From CAVQAH01 sp963784195 (GTDB lineage Bacteria; Acidobacteriota; Vicinamibacteria; Vicinamibacterales; 2-12-FULL-66-21), in assembly GCA_963784195.1 (NCBI GenBank), contig CAWARA010000036.1, positions 68,221 through 132,220 on the forward strand: 64,000 nt of DNA, written 5' to 3'. Under the pieces are notes generated by a model that was given only the letters and a program-made list of their open reading frames with translations, ran no database searches and was not told the origin of the DNA. Below, in pieces: positions 17,358 to 26,912 of the stretch. The position numbers and the translations under genes were made by a program. Numbering within the stretch: position 1 is the stretch's first letter; each line of letters begins with the position of its first letter.

Positions 17358-18986
17358 TCACTTCGCTCGTGCGGTGATGACGACCACTCCGATTCTGAGC
17401 GTATTGCGATCGCCGGTCAGGCCCTGGAAGACGAACGGCTGAACCTCGAAGTTCGACAGTGCCGCCACCGAGCCGACTGGCAACTGACCGCGGTCTTCGA
17501 ACCGCACGACTTCGCCGCGGATGGTCCCCTTCAGCAACAGCTCCAGGCCGAGAGGGTCGTGGACAACCTCGACCAGATTGCCTGTCAGGTCCTGATATGC
17601 CCCCGTGCGCCCGCAGATGGGACAGCTCTCGACGTCAGCGTGATTCGGGTTGGTGTGCTCGACCTCATAGTGCACGCTCGCCGCAAAGCGGTAGAACGGA
17701 CGGGCGCCTGCAGCCGTGCTGAGCTGGACCTCGGCTGCCTTCTGCCGGGCCAGCGCAGAGTAGTAGTACCGCATATGAAACGCGTGGGAGTGCTGAAGAG
17801 CGGTCGCCGCCTTGGTTTGCCAAGGTTGCAAGTGTTCGAGCGTGGTTTCGAAATCGCATCCTTCGGGATTATCAAATGGGCCGAAGGACTCGCGCAGGCC
17901 CATGGCTTCGCGCAGGCGATCGGTCACCAGCCTGATTGCCGACTCGTAAGACGCCGCAAGCGTGGCGTCGACGTAGAACCAGACGTTGGGATAACGTGGC
18001 ATCGCGCGATCGAAAAGAGTCTTCGGCGGCAGCTGGAAGTCGTCCAGCGAACGCGCGCGGACTGGCGGAGACGGTGGAACAGACGACGCCTCGTCGACCG
18101 GCCATTCGGTTTTCGGCCGGAAGTTGTACGTCAGAAATTCTCGATTGATCGTCGCGCTGTTCCAGCGTGACACCTTCGCCATCATCGTTCGGTTGAACAT
18201 CTGAAGCGGCTCGATCGGACGCGAGAAGTCGATGAAGTCCCGCGAGGTGCCCTCGAACCTATCCGGCCACTGGAGCCGGCGTGCAAGAGGGTGGTCAAAT
18301 AGACGTCGGCCTTCTTCTTTCAGCTTGCGGAAGGTCGCCTCGTTGTAGGCCGCCAACGTCATGGACCTTCCCGGCGTCAGATACTTGCGCTCGACGTCGC
18401 CGTCGCTGGCGGTGATCCTGAGATCTTCCCACCCAGCCGGCATCGAGCCATGCTTCCCCCACTGGACGTTCACGCGCGGGCGCATCTGATGCTGCCGGGC
18501 GTCGCTCAAGGCTGCTTCGCCGCCAGTGAGCAGGCGGCCATGGAAGTACGTCCAGATACCTTGAATGCTCTGCCGATCCGGCGAGTACTCGACCCACATG
18601 ACTTCGTGATCACAGGGATCGTTGTCCTCTGGAAAGTCGATGTCGTCCTCCCAGAAGAAGTGGTACGCAATGAGGTGCCGCTGTGGATGCACAATCACGG
18701 CGAAATCCTTCAACGCGAAGAACTCTCGCGGTGTCGTGTAGAGCCGCGGGGCGAAGCGGCGGACGAGGGCCAATTCCTCCGAGGTCAGTGCACGAGTCGG
18801 CTCGAGCTCCAGCGACCGAGCGTACTCACGGCTCGCGTCGTCCAGACTGCGACGGAGGTGATGCTCGACCCCGAGGCGATGATGCGTCTCGGCCGTGCCA
18901 GCATCGTTCGTGCTCTGCGGCGAGGGTAACGCCGCCGTGGCGATGCACGCCACGACGGCAACGCCCTTCAGGGACGCCCACGTCAT
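17358..18986 (-). CDS. Secreted protein of unknown function
   Basis: I do not recognise a characterised family for this intact 542-residue protein. A plausible signal peptide (MTWASLKGVAVVACIATAAL) is followed by a short tetratricopeptide-like stretch (about 30-65, HRLGVEHHLRRSLDDASREY). The body is rich in aromatics and acidic residues (YHFFWEDDIDFPEDNDPCDH, near 108-127), and near the end a CPICGR pair of cysteines could bind metal. The DNA lies in the tRNA-Leu island, 15 bases downstream of the TonB-dependent receptor gene, so the two are probably one transcription unit and the protein may process or bind what the receptor imports. That role is inference. Confidence 0.6.
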   Translation of the reverse strand: MTWASLKGVAVVACIATAALPSPQSTNDAGTAETHHRLGVEHHLRRSLDDASREYARSLELEPTRALTSEELALVRRFAPRLYTTPREFFALKDFAVIVHPQRHLIAYHFFWEDDIDFPEDNDPCDHEVMWVEYSPDRQSIQGIWTYFHGRLLTGGEAALSDARQHQMRPRVNVQWGKHGSMPAGWEDLRITASDGDVERKYLTPGRSMTLAAYNEATFRKLKEEGRRLFDHPLARRLQWPDRFEGTSRDFIDFSRPIEPLQMFNRTMMAKVSRWNSATINREFLTYNFRPKTEWPVDEASSVPPSPPVRARSLDDFQLPPKTLFDRAMPRYPNVWFYVDATLAASYESAIRLVTDRLREAMGLRESFGPFDNPEGCDFETTLEHLQPWQTKAATALQHSHAFHMRYYYSALARQKAAEVQLSTAAGARPFYRFAASVHYEVEHTNPNHADVESCPICGRTGAYQDLTGNLVEVVHDPLGLELLLKGTIRGEVVRFEDRGQLPVGSVAALSNFEVQPFVFQGLTGDRNTLRIGVVVITARAK

Positions 18987-19001
18987 GAGTTCGTCTGGAG
19001 T

Positions 19002-22000
19002 TCAGAAGTAGAACTTCAAGCCGAACTGGATGATGCGCGCGTTGCCGGCCGACAGAATCTGCCCGAACCCGGTCGACTCGCGGGCGATGTTCGGCGGACC
19101 GAAGTTCGGGTGGTTGAACGCGTTGAACAGCTCAGTCCGGAACTGGACGTAGCGACCATCCGAGATCGGGAAGTTCTTGGCCAGACTGAAATCGAAGTTG
19201 GCGACTCCGGGTCCACGCATGATGCCCACGCCGGCGTTGCCAAAGGCCTGCGGCGACGGGCTGAAGGCTGCAAACGCATCGGTGTTGAACCACCGATTCA
19301 GCGTCCGTTGTGATTCAGGCAGCTCGGGATCACCGACCAGATTCGGGCGGGCTCGTCGCTCGCCCCCCAGGTTCAGCACCGTCGACCCGCCAAGATTTGC
19401 TGTCAGGGCCAGGCCGCTCTGGAGTACGTGAATTCCCGTCACTTGCCATCCGCCGAACGCCAGGTCCACTGCCCGGTTCCAGTTGGCGCCATAGCGGCGG
19501 CCGTGACCAAAGGGTAACTCCCACACGTAGCTCGCGACGAAGCGGTGCCTCACATCGAACTCCGTCGGACCGATCTCGGCGCGCAGGTTATTGGAATCCT
19601 GCGGCTCGCGGAACACACCCGTATCGATGCCGGCGCCGCCGCCACTCGTCGAGATGTGATCGGGCGCCCCGCTGAGTGCCTCGCCCAGCGTGTAGCTGAT
19701 TGTGGCGGTCAGGCCGTCGGAAAAGCGCTTGTCGAGGCGCATCTGCAGCGACTTGAACGACGAGTTGACGCGATTCTCCATCCACTGGATGTCGCCGAAT
19801 GCCGGGTACGGACGCGCGCCAGCCGATTGCGAGCCGTCCGGATTCGTAATAACGGCGCGTTGATTCAGGTTGCGAAAGCCGTTCAGCTTGGTGCCCTTGT
19901 TGCCGACATATGCGACATCCAACACGACATCCGGCATCAGTTCGTATTGAACGCCGATGTTGTACTGCTGGATATAGGGAGATCGCTGGTCGGCATCCTG
20001 AGCCCGGCGACCTACGGTCGGCGACAGTGTGCCAGGATCGAGAAGACCCGACGGGTACCCGTTGACCAGACGAAACGGAGCGGCGGACGCGATGGCCGCG
20101 GCGCCTGTCACACCGGTCTGCAGCAGATTGTCGACGAGGTACGGCGGATTGAACCCGAGCAGGCCTTCGCGCCCCTGACGTACCGTGTGGGTATAGAAGA
20201 TGCCGTAGCCACCGCGGACCACCCATCGCTGCCATGGCGTGTAGGCAAAACCGATTCGCGGCGCAAAGTTGTTGCGATCCGGATGGATCAGCGCCCGCTC
20301 GAAGACGTCTCCGTCCGACGCGAAGACCATCGTCCCGGTCTCGGGATCAAAGTTGGCGAATTGGTTGTCCTTCTCCACAGGCGGCGTCGCGTATTCGTAC
20401 CGCAGGCCCAGGTTGGCCGTCAGCTTGTCCGTGAGGCGGTAGTCATCCTGGACGAAGTAGAACTGCATGTTCTGCCCCTGGTCCATGACCGAGTAGCTGG
20501 TGAGCGCCAGCTGTGACGGCAGGCCCAGGAGCAGATCGCCGACCGCGCGGTTCGTGAAGCGGTTCTCGAAGTTCATGCGCCCGATCGTGGCGTTCAGGTC
20601 ATTGATGCGGGTATCCACGTAGTAGAAACTCCGCCCCGAACTTGATGAAGTGGGCGCCGCGATTGAGGCTGAACGTCGCTCGGGGGTTCCACGAACGGGG
20701 GGTCTGGAACTGTGGTGTGGAGGTATGCCGTCCGACCGCATCGAAGCCCTGAATGTTCACCTTCGGGACGCCACCCATGATCGACGGGGTCACTCGGCAC
20801 GTTGCGCAAGCCGATCTCGGCGGGACCATCGACGCCGAAATTTGGCGGATAGGTGTAGTAGTCCCCTCGCGCATAGCCGAAGCGAAAGTCGCCGACGAAG
20901 TTCGAAGAGAACATCCATGTCAACCCAAGGGCCAGCCCCTGAGAGCGATTGTCGTTGTCCCCAAACGCGTCGTTGAACGACCCTTCAGCCGAGACCGGGC
21001 AGCGGTGCCGGTCGGAATGTCAGCGTATCGACGAAGCTATAGCGTCCGAAGAACGTCGCCGCATTCGTGATCTGATGATCGATCCGGACGTCGAACTGGT
21101 CCTGCCGGGTGTCCGTCACCGGAGTCGATGCGTAGATGGTCGAGCCGGCGACGTTCGGATCCGGAATCAACGCGACAATCGCCGCGCCGACAGGATCCCA
21201 GCGCTCAGCGAGGAATCACCCACTGCCCCTGGGCGTTTCGACTGAACTCCGGCCGCCCGGCGGCAAACGGATCGACCACGGCAGTAGCTGAACAGGCCCG
21301 CTTTCTCCGCAGCCGTCGGCAGCTGACGCACGCGCGGAACACCTTCCAGATCACGCAGCCCCTCGTAGTCCGCGAACCAGAAGGTCCTGTTCCGCACGAT
21401 CGGTCCGCCGGCGGCCGCACCGAACTGATTGCGCTCTCGCTTCGGTTTTGGCGCTCCGAGCGCGTTCGAGAAGAAGTTGTTCGCATCGAGTCGATCGTTG
21501 CGGAGAAAGTCGTAAACGCTGCCACGGATCGGTATTCGTGCCCGACTTGATCGTCGCGTTCACGACGGCTCCGGAGCTGCGGCCGAACTCGGCCGAGTAC
21601 GCGTTGGTCTGGATCTTGAACTCCTGGAGCGCTTCGATTGAAGGTTGCACGAGCTGGACGTTCTCGCCACGAAACGAGTTCGAGTACGAAATGTTGTCCA
21701 CGCCGTCGAGCAGGAACACGTTATTGAACGTGCGATTGCCGTTCACGTTGAGCACGCCTTTGAAGTTGACGCTCGCCAGCCGCGGGGTTCCCGGCAAAAC
21801 GCCTGGCGACAGCAGCGCGAGCTGGTTGTAGTCGCGGCCGTTCAGCGGAAGCTCGACGATCCTCTTCTGATCGATGACCGAGCCACGCGACGACGTCAGC
21901 GTGTCCAGGAGAGGGCTTTGTCCGACGACCTCCAACGCTTCGGTCAGCTGCCCTGCCTGTAACTCCATGTCGATGCGCGCGACCTGGGCGACCTGCAGCG

Positions 22001-22289
22001 TGACGCCCGTCCGCACGGTTTTCTGAAACCCGGCGCTCTCCGCGCTGACCGAGTATTGGCCCGGCCGCAAGCTCGGAATCACGTAGCCCCCATCGTCGCC
22101 CGACTGCGTTCGAGTGGTGATGTTCGTTTGAATGTTGGTCACGATCAAAGTCGCACCGGGGACGACGGCCCCGGAGGCGTCTCTGACGGTTCCGACGATC
22201 GTCGCGGTTTCCTGTTGGGCGTGCGCTGGCGAGGGCCACAGAGCGCACCACACAAGCGACACTGTCAGCAGTAGGCGGAATTTGGACAT
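19002..22289 (-). pseudogene. TonB-dependent receptor, Oar-like, with about six frame shifts
   Basis: Outer-membrane receptor of the Oar type, with signal peptide (ending SPAHAQQ), a carboxypeptidase-regulatory fold (TIVGTVRDASGAVVPGATL), a plug (LPLNGRDYNQLALLSPGV) and a barrel ending in FGLKFYF. The N-terminal 250 residues are in one frame. Shifts occur near 21535, 21285, 21175, 20980, 20830 and 20640; the last 570 residues are again one frame. Each shift reads as one extra base and six of them restore the phase, giving about 1093 residues, the size of the two intact paralogues in this window. So the gene is either freshly inactivated or damaged by sequencing error. It precedes the unknown secreted protein gene within the island. 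Confidence 0.85.
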
Positions 22290-22602
22290 GGAATCCTCCA
22301 GCCAGGCTGAAAAGGTATCATGCCCGCGGCCTAGCGGGCGCCCAATCTGCGTACGCGCTCAGTGTGGGAGGCCGTCGTGAACCTGAGGTGACGGCTCCCT
22401 TTCAATTGGGTAAAGTCGGGGCGCAGAAGTGCCAGCGTGTGTTCGAGGCGTCTGTCCGTGTGCTGCCTCGCTCCCGCCACCTCCCCGTCGCTGTCACCGA
22501 CGGCAGCACCACGCCAAACCTCAATAAAACTGGGGGGCGGCTGACCGCAGCCGACCCCGGAAAACCGGGGTCGGTTGTCTCACCTGCTGCCTCGACCCTG
22601 CG
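22290..22602. other. Spacer upstream of TonB receptor 1 with a strong hairpin
   Basis: I see no gene in these 313 bases. The stretch next to 22290 should hold the receptor's promoter. A short minus-strand frame containing RGFEPPRPCGH is the familiar artefact of translating tRNA 3' ends. The only structure is the hairpin at 22551-22574, listed separately. Confidence 0.5.
22551..22574. terminator. Perfect 10-bp GC hairpin, possible terminator
   Basis: CCGACCCCGG-AAAA-CCGGGGTCGG is a perfect ten-pair stem with an AAAA loop, followed on the plus strand by TTGTCT only. It stands 28 bases before the partial tRNA-Leu repeat. A terminator is plausible for transcripts in either direction but the T-tract is weak. 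Confidence 0.5.
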
Positions 22603-22661
22603 AAGCCTCAGGAGCTTGTGGCCGCAAGGTCGTGGAGGTTCAAATCCTCTCTTCCGCACCA
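22603..22661 (+). repeat. Attachment-site repeat, partial tRNA-Leu copy
   Basis: Right member of the 59-bp direct repeat. It starts at the anticodon arm and ends with CCA; the acceptor 5' strand and D-arm are missing, so it cannot form a tRNA. It marks the outer junction of the island or the inner junction of a second element. Confidence 0.85.
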
Positions 22662-22678
22662 GCAATCAATTCAACAGG

Positions 22679-23360
22679 TTAGCTGCTGCTTCGGCGCTCT
22701 CGGCGGGTGCGTCGTTCGTTCGGTGCGTCTGAGGGGTCCGTGTGCGAGTGGTGTGCGAAACCGGCGCGGTGGGCCTCCCGGCGCCTTATCACGTCCTCCA
22801 ACCCCTTCAACGTGGTCGACAGGTAGATGCTCGTGGTCTTGATGTCTGCGTGTCCAAGCGCGTCGCGGACGTGGTGCAGGATGACGCCGGGCGTTTCGAG
22901 TAGCTCGCTTCTGAACGTGCGCCGCAGGTCGCGGAATTGCAGCCCGACGATCCCCGCCGCCGCGCACGTCCGCGCCCACTCGTCACGGTAGGTCCGCACC
23001 CGCTCGACGCAGGCGTCACCGAACACGTGAGCGGTCGGCGGCAGCGGCTCCCCCGCCGGGTCGTGACGCCGCATCTCCAGTAGGGCCCGCGAGTCGCCCC
23101 TTCGGCGCGTAGGGCACGTCGCGGTCCTTGCCGGTCTTCGTGACCGAGCCGGGCAGACACCGCGACCGGTTCACGTGCTGCCACTGGAGGCCGAGCAGTT
23201 CGCCGGGCCGACAGCCCGTGTCGACCCCGGCGATGATCAAGTCGCGCATCAGCGGGCTGGTCGCGTGCGCGAGCAGCCGCGCCTCTTCACCAGGCTTCGC
23301 CTCTTCCCCAGGCTTCGTCACCTCGCCTGACTCCAGCCGACGACGTCGCGGCTGCTCCAT
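22679..23360 (-). pseudogene. Second tyrosine recombinase remnant, one frame shift
   Basis: Catalytic domain of an integrase related to the fragment at 16693. It keeps both arginine boxes (AGVDTGCRPGELLGLQW and FRDLRRTF), the LGH motif (ALGHADIKTTS) and the tyrosine in SIYLST. The frame changes near 23095 (after DVPYAPKGR), again as one extra base. The N-terminal DNA-binding region is absent; the open frame instead runs out of a truncated regulator gene. It stands 17 bases from the partial tRNA repeat, the same geometry as the first remnant, so it probably belongs to a second, neighbouring element whose far end is not visible. Confidence 0.8.
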
Positions 23361-23374
23361 CGTGAGCCCGGCTC

Positions 23375-23665
23375 ATTTTCGACGAACAGCGGCAACTCGT
23401 GCGAATCGCCCAGCGCCTGCCGGATCTTGAGAATAGCGGTGTGGATGCCGGCGTCGAGATCGCCGAACACATCCTGCGGCCAGAGCCGCTTCGCAATGTC
23501 GTCACGCGACACGAGTTCCCGCGGTCGCTCCAAGAGCAGCAGCAGAAAATCCATTGGCTGTCGCGCGAGACGGATGCGTCGGCCGTTGCGGCGTAACTCG
23601 TAGTCCGCGGTATCGAGCTCGAAGCTCCGGAAGCGGAAGATCAGGCGATCGGAGGATGCACTCAT
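23375..23665 (-). pseudogene. Truncated winged-helix regulator (CadC/OmpR-type DNA-binding domain)
   Basis: From ATG 23665 about 97 residues match the Trans_reg_C winged helix found at the N-terminus of acidobacterial CadC-like regulators: FRFRSFELDTADYELRRNGR, then the helices LLLLLERPRELVSRDDIAK and ILKIRQALGDS. The domain stops just where the final beta-hairpin (usually ETVPRRGYRF) should be; the sequence after FVENEPG is unrelated and leads into the integrase remnant. The C-terminal sensor or TPR part is lost. The join is probably the scar of an insertion or deletion. Confidence 0.75.
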
Positions 23666-23710
23666 GGAGTTCGCCGCACGATTCTGCCAAGGCGAGAGGT
23701 GACGATCTCA

Positions 23711-25279
23711 TCAGTCGCCGGCGATGGTGTACTGCTGCGCCAGCACCTCGAACGCGGCAACCTCGCGGCGCTGCCACGACTCGTCGCGCCCGAGCTCGCG
23801 CGCCATCAATCGGGCTACCGCCGGCGCCATCCGTATCGCCGCCGCCGCATTCAGGAACAGCGCGCGGCATCGCCGCGCGAGCACGTCTTCGACGGTGCGT
23901 GCCATTTCCACGCGTGCGGCCCATACGACCTGGGCTCCAATGCACGACAGCGCCGGGTCGAGGGGCTCACCCAGCCTGGGATCCGCGCGAGCGAGATCCC
24001 GAACGGCAGCTTCGTCGGCGCCATAGACCGCCAGCGCGCGGGGCTCCCCCGTTGGCTCCCGGTAACCATGGATGCGCAGGTCTGCCGTCACGCACGGTTT
24101 CTCGGGCAGCCGCGCGAACTCCACCGCCTGATTGACGGTGTCCTCCGCCATATGCCGGTAGGTCGTCCACTTGCCTCCCGCCGTCGTCAGCAGCCCCGAC
24201 GCATCGATGTGAATCGTATGGTCGCGAGAAAGTGCGGCAGTGATTCGGCTGTCGCCGCTGCGGACGAGCGGACGGATGCCGGCGAATACGCTCAAGACGT
24301 CGGCCCGGCTCGGAGCTTTGTGCAGGTAGAGCCGGGCGGTCTCGAGGATGAAGCTTATCTCGCTGTCGAGCGCCTGCGGCTCGAGCGTCGGCTGGGGGAT
24401 CGGTGTGTCTGTCGTGCCCACCACCGTATGGCCGTGCCACGGGATTGCGAACATCACCCGGCCGTCGCGCGTATGCGGCACCATGATGGCGCTCCTGCCG
24501 GGGAGGAACGAACGGTCGAACACGAGATGGATGCCCTGGCTCGGCGCGATGAGCGGCAGCGCCTCGGGTTCGGCGAGCCGCCTGACGCTGTCCGCGAAGG
24601 GGCCGGTCGCGTTGATGACGACTTCGCCCAGCGCGCGGAACTCATGCCCGGTTTCGACATCCCTCGCGACCACTCCGTCCACGGTGCCGTCGCGTCCTTT
24701 GGTGACCGCCGTCACCTCGGCGTAATTGAGCAGCGCCGCGCCGTGCTCGACCGCGGTTTGAGCCAGGTTGATCAGCAGCCGCGCATCGTCGAACTGACCG
24801 TCGTAGTACTCGACGCCGCCGCGAAGTCCCTCCGTGCGGATGGTCGGCAGGCGTCGCAGCGTCTCGTCCCGAGAGAGGATCGCTGACTGGCCGAACCCAT
24901 ACTTGCCGGCGAGGAGGTTGTAGACCTTCAGGCCCAGCCCGTAGAAGGGGGCCTCCCACCAGTCGTAGTTAGGCACGACGAACGGCAGGTTGCTGACCAG
25001 GTGCGGCGCGTTCTGCCGCAGGATTCCGCGCTCCTTGAGCGCTTCCATGACGAGCGAGATATTGCCCTGCTCGAGATATCGTACGCCGCCGTGCACAAGC
25101 TTCGTGCTGCGGCTGGAGGTGCCCTTGCCGAAGTCACTCTGCTCGAGCACCAGGACGGAGTACCCTCGTGACGCCGCATCGACTGCGACGCCGACGCCCG
25201 TCGCTCCGCCCCCCACGATGATGAAATCCCACGGCCCCTCATGGCGCTCCACACGCGCGCGCACCTCGTCGCGATTCAC
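23711..25279 (-). CDS. glpD: Aerobic glycerol-3-phosphate dehydrogenase
   Basis: FAD enzyme that oxidises sn-glycerol-3-phosphate to dihydroxyacetone phosphate and feeds electrons to quinone at the inner membrane. The 522-residue product begins with the FAD-binding Rossmann motif DFIIVGGGATGVGVAVDAAS (about residues 18-37), continues with TSSRSTKLVHGGVRYLEQG and ends with the C-terminal DAO_C domain. I choose GTG 25279, which overlaps the glpK stop as GTGA and gives the normal length; the frame is open further upstream inside glpK. It is the last gene of glpK-glpD. The integrase-regulator scar lies directly downstream. Confidence 0.95.
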   Translation of the reverse strand: MNRDEVRARVERHEGPWDFIIVGGGATGVGVAVDAASRGYSVLVLEQSDFGKGTSSRSTKLVHGGVRYLEQGNISLVMEALKERGILRQNAPHLVSNLPFVVPNYDWWEAPFYGLGLKVYNLLAGKYGFGQSAILSRDETLRRLPTIRTEGLRGGVEYYDGQFDDARLLINLAQTAVEHGAALLNYAEVTAVTKGRDGTVDGVVARDVETGHEFRALGEVVINATGPFADSVRRLAEPEALPLIAPSQGIHLVFDRSFLPGRSAIMVPHTRDGRVMFAIPWHGHTVVGTTDTPIPQPTLEPQALDSEISFILETARLYLHKAPSRADVLSVFAGIRPLVRSGDSRITAALSRDHTIHIDASGLLTTAGGKWTTYRHMAEDTVNQAVEFARLPEKPCVTADLRIHGYREPTGEPRALAVYGADEAAVRDLARADPRLGEPLDPALSCIGAQVVWAARVEMARTVEDVLARRCRALFLNAAAAIRMAPAVARLMARELGRDESWQRREVAAFEVLAQQYTIAGD

Positions 25280-26796
25280 GCCTTCACGACCTCCGACTGC
25301 GCGGCGGCGGCGGAAACCCACCCCTTCGATCGGCTCACCGCCTCGCGCCAGCGCGCGCGCAGCCGCACGGCATCGGATCGAGGCATAATGGGCTCGAAAC
25401 GACGCTGCACCCGCCACTGCCCGGCGATCTCTTCAGGTGATGACCAGAAGCCCACGGCAAGGCCCGCGAGGTACGCGGCACCGAGCGCCGTGGTCTCCGT
25501 CACCGCGGGTCGGACGACCGGCACGCCGAGGAGGTCGGCCTGGAACTGCATCAGCGCATCGTTGGTCGATGCGCCACCATCCACGCGAAGTTCGGCGAGC
25601 GAAATTCCCGAGTCGCGACGGACGGCATCGAGCAGGTCGTCTACCTGATACGCGATACTCTCCAGCGCCGCCCGCGCGACGTGCGCCGCGGTCGTCCCAC
25701 GCGTCATGCCAACGAGGAGTCCGCGCGCGTAAGGATCCCAGTGAGGAGCACCGAGGCCGGCAAAGGCGGGCACCAGATACACGCCACCGTTGTCGCTGAC
25801 CGACGCGGCCAACGCTTCGACGTCCGATGACGTCGCGATCAGGCCGAGACCATCACGCAGCCACTGCACCACGGCGCCGCCGATGAAGACGCTCCCTTCG
25901 AGCGTGTACTCGGTGCGACCCGCAACCTTCCACGCCACGGTCGAGACGAGACGATTTGCCGACGGAACGCGCCGGGTCCCCGTGTTCTGCAGAAGAAAAC
26001 ATCCGGTCCCGTATGTGTTCTTCGTCAAGCCCGGAGAGACGCACATCTGGCCGAAGAGCGCGGCCTGTTGATCGCCGGCGATGCCGGCAATAGGCACGTC
26101 TTCGATTCCGAGCGTCGTGGATACCCGTCCGTAGACTTCGCTCGACGACCGAACGTCCGGCAGCATGCTGGCGGGGATCTTCAGGAGCGCGAGCAGGTCG
26201 GCGTCCCACGCCAGGCTGTTGATGTCGAACACCATCGTTCGAGACGCATTGCTGACATCGGTGATATGAGTCGCGCCACTCGTCAGCTTCCAGACCAGCC
26301 AGGAATCCACGGTGCCGAACGCGAGTCGACCCGCTTCGGCGCGCTGGCGGGCCCCCGGCACGTTATCCAGGATCCAGGCAATCTTGCTGCCGGAAAAATA
26401 CGCGTCGATCACGAGCCCTGTCCGCTCCGCGACCAGCGCCTCGTGACCCGCCGCTTTGAGCCGGTCGCAGAATTCCGCGGTGCGGCGATCCTGCCAGACG
26501 ATCGCGTTGCACACCGGCTGCCCGGTATCGCGGTCCCAGACGATCGTCGTTTCGCGCTGGTTGGTGATGCCGATCGCGGCAAGGTCTCGAGGGCGCAGCT
26601 GCGCGCGGCCGAGCGCTTCGATCGCGACCGCGATCTGCGTGGCCCAGATCTCCTGCGGATCGTGTTCAACCCAGCCGGGCTGCGGAAAGATCTGCCGGAA
26701 TTCCTTCTGGGCGACCTCCACGACGGCACCGTCGTGGTCGAACACAATGGCGCGGGAACTTGTGGTTCCTTGATCGAGCGCGAGAACGTATGGCAC
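25276..26796 (-). CDS. glpK: Glycerol kinase
   Basis: FGGY-family kinase making sn-glycerol-3-phosphate from glycerol and ATP in the cytoplasm. The 506-residue product has the N-terminal YVLALDQGTTSSRAIVFDHD signature, QPGWVEHDPQEIW, and the second FGGY segment with ESIAYQVDDLLDAV and RVDGGAS-like LRVDGGASTND. The start is GTG 26796 with GAGGAG six bases upstream. It is coupled to glpD by a GTGA overlap and divergently arranged to glpF, with 116 bases between for shared control. Confidence 0.97.
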   Translation of the reverse strand: MPYVLALDQGTTSSRAIVFDHDGAVVEVAQKEFRQIFPQPGWVEHDPQEIWATQIAVAIEALGRAQLRPRDLAAIGITNQRETTIVWDRDTGQPVCNAIVWQDRRTAEFCDRLKAAGHEALVAERTGLVIDAYFSGSKIAWILDNVPGARQRAEAGRLAFGTVDSWLVWKLTSGATHITDVSNASRTMVFDINSLAWDADLLALLKIPASMLPDVRSSSEVYGRVSTTLGIEDVPIAGIAGDQQAALFGQMCVSPGLTKNTYGTGCFLLQNTGTRRVPSANRLVSTVAWKVAGRTEYTLEGSVFIGGAVVQWLRDGLGLIATSSDVEALAASVSDNGGVYLVPAFAGLGAPHWDPYARGLLVGMTRGTTAAHVARAALESIAYQVDDLLDAVRRDSGISLAELRVDGGASTNDALMQFQADLLGVPVVRPAVTETTALGAAYLAGLAVGFWSSPEEIAGQWRVQRRFEPIMPRSDAVRLRARWREAVSRSKGWVSAAAAQSEVVKA

Positions 26797-26912
26797 ATGT
26801 GTCTCCTCGGGTCATTCTTCCACGAAACCGGGGTGACCTTGAGCTCCGCCGAAGGGTCGAGCCCCGAGCCTCGATCCGGTATACTCCCGCAACTCTTTTC
26901 CATCGAGGTCGC
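26797..26912. promoter_or_regulatory. Divergent glpK / glpF control region
   Basis: The 116 bases hold the glpK ribosome site (GAGGAG on the minus strand) and GAGG before glpF. GGTATACTCCC near 26878 resembles a -10 box for glpF. No operator of a known regulator could be recognised. Divergent genes for glycerol entry and phosphorylation imply common regulation. Confidence 0.45.

Larger units (their letters stand above)
16625..22661. mobile_element. Integrative element remnant in tRNA-Leu
   Basis: A 59-bp perfect direct repeat (16625-16683 and 22603-22661) comprising the anticodon loop to the CCA end of tRNA-Leu(CAG) brackets about 6 kb. Just inside the left copy lies a tyrosine-recombinase fragment reading towards the repeat, the usual place for an integrase. 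Cargo is an unknown secreted protein and a TonB-dependent receptor. With the integrase truncated, the element is probably no longer mobile. Just outside the right copy is another integrase fragment in the same orientation, suggesting two elements inserted in tandem. Confidence 0.8.

Noticed and set aside
19002..22289. Programmed frameshifting in the receptor gene
   Set aside because: Six shifts at unrelated sequences without slippery sites or conserved structures are not how recoding works; error or decay is simpler.
16625..22661. Complete, active integrative element
   Set aside because: The integrase lacks its N-terminal half and no relaxase, excisionase or replication gene is present.
22402..22665. 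An 87-codon minus-strand frame with RGFEPPRPCGH
   Set aside because: This string is the well-known false translation of tRNA 3' ends, here of the partial tRNA-Leu copy.
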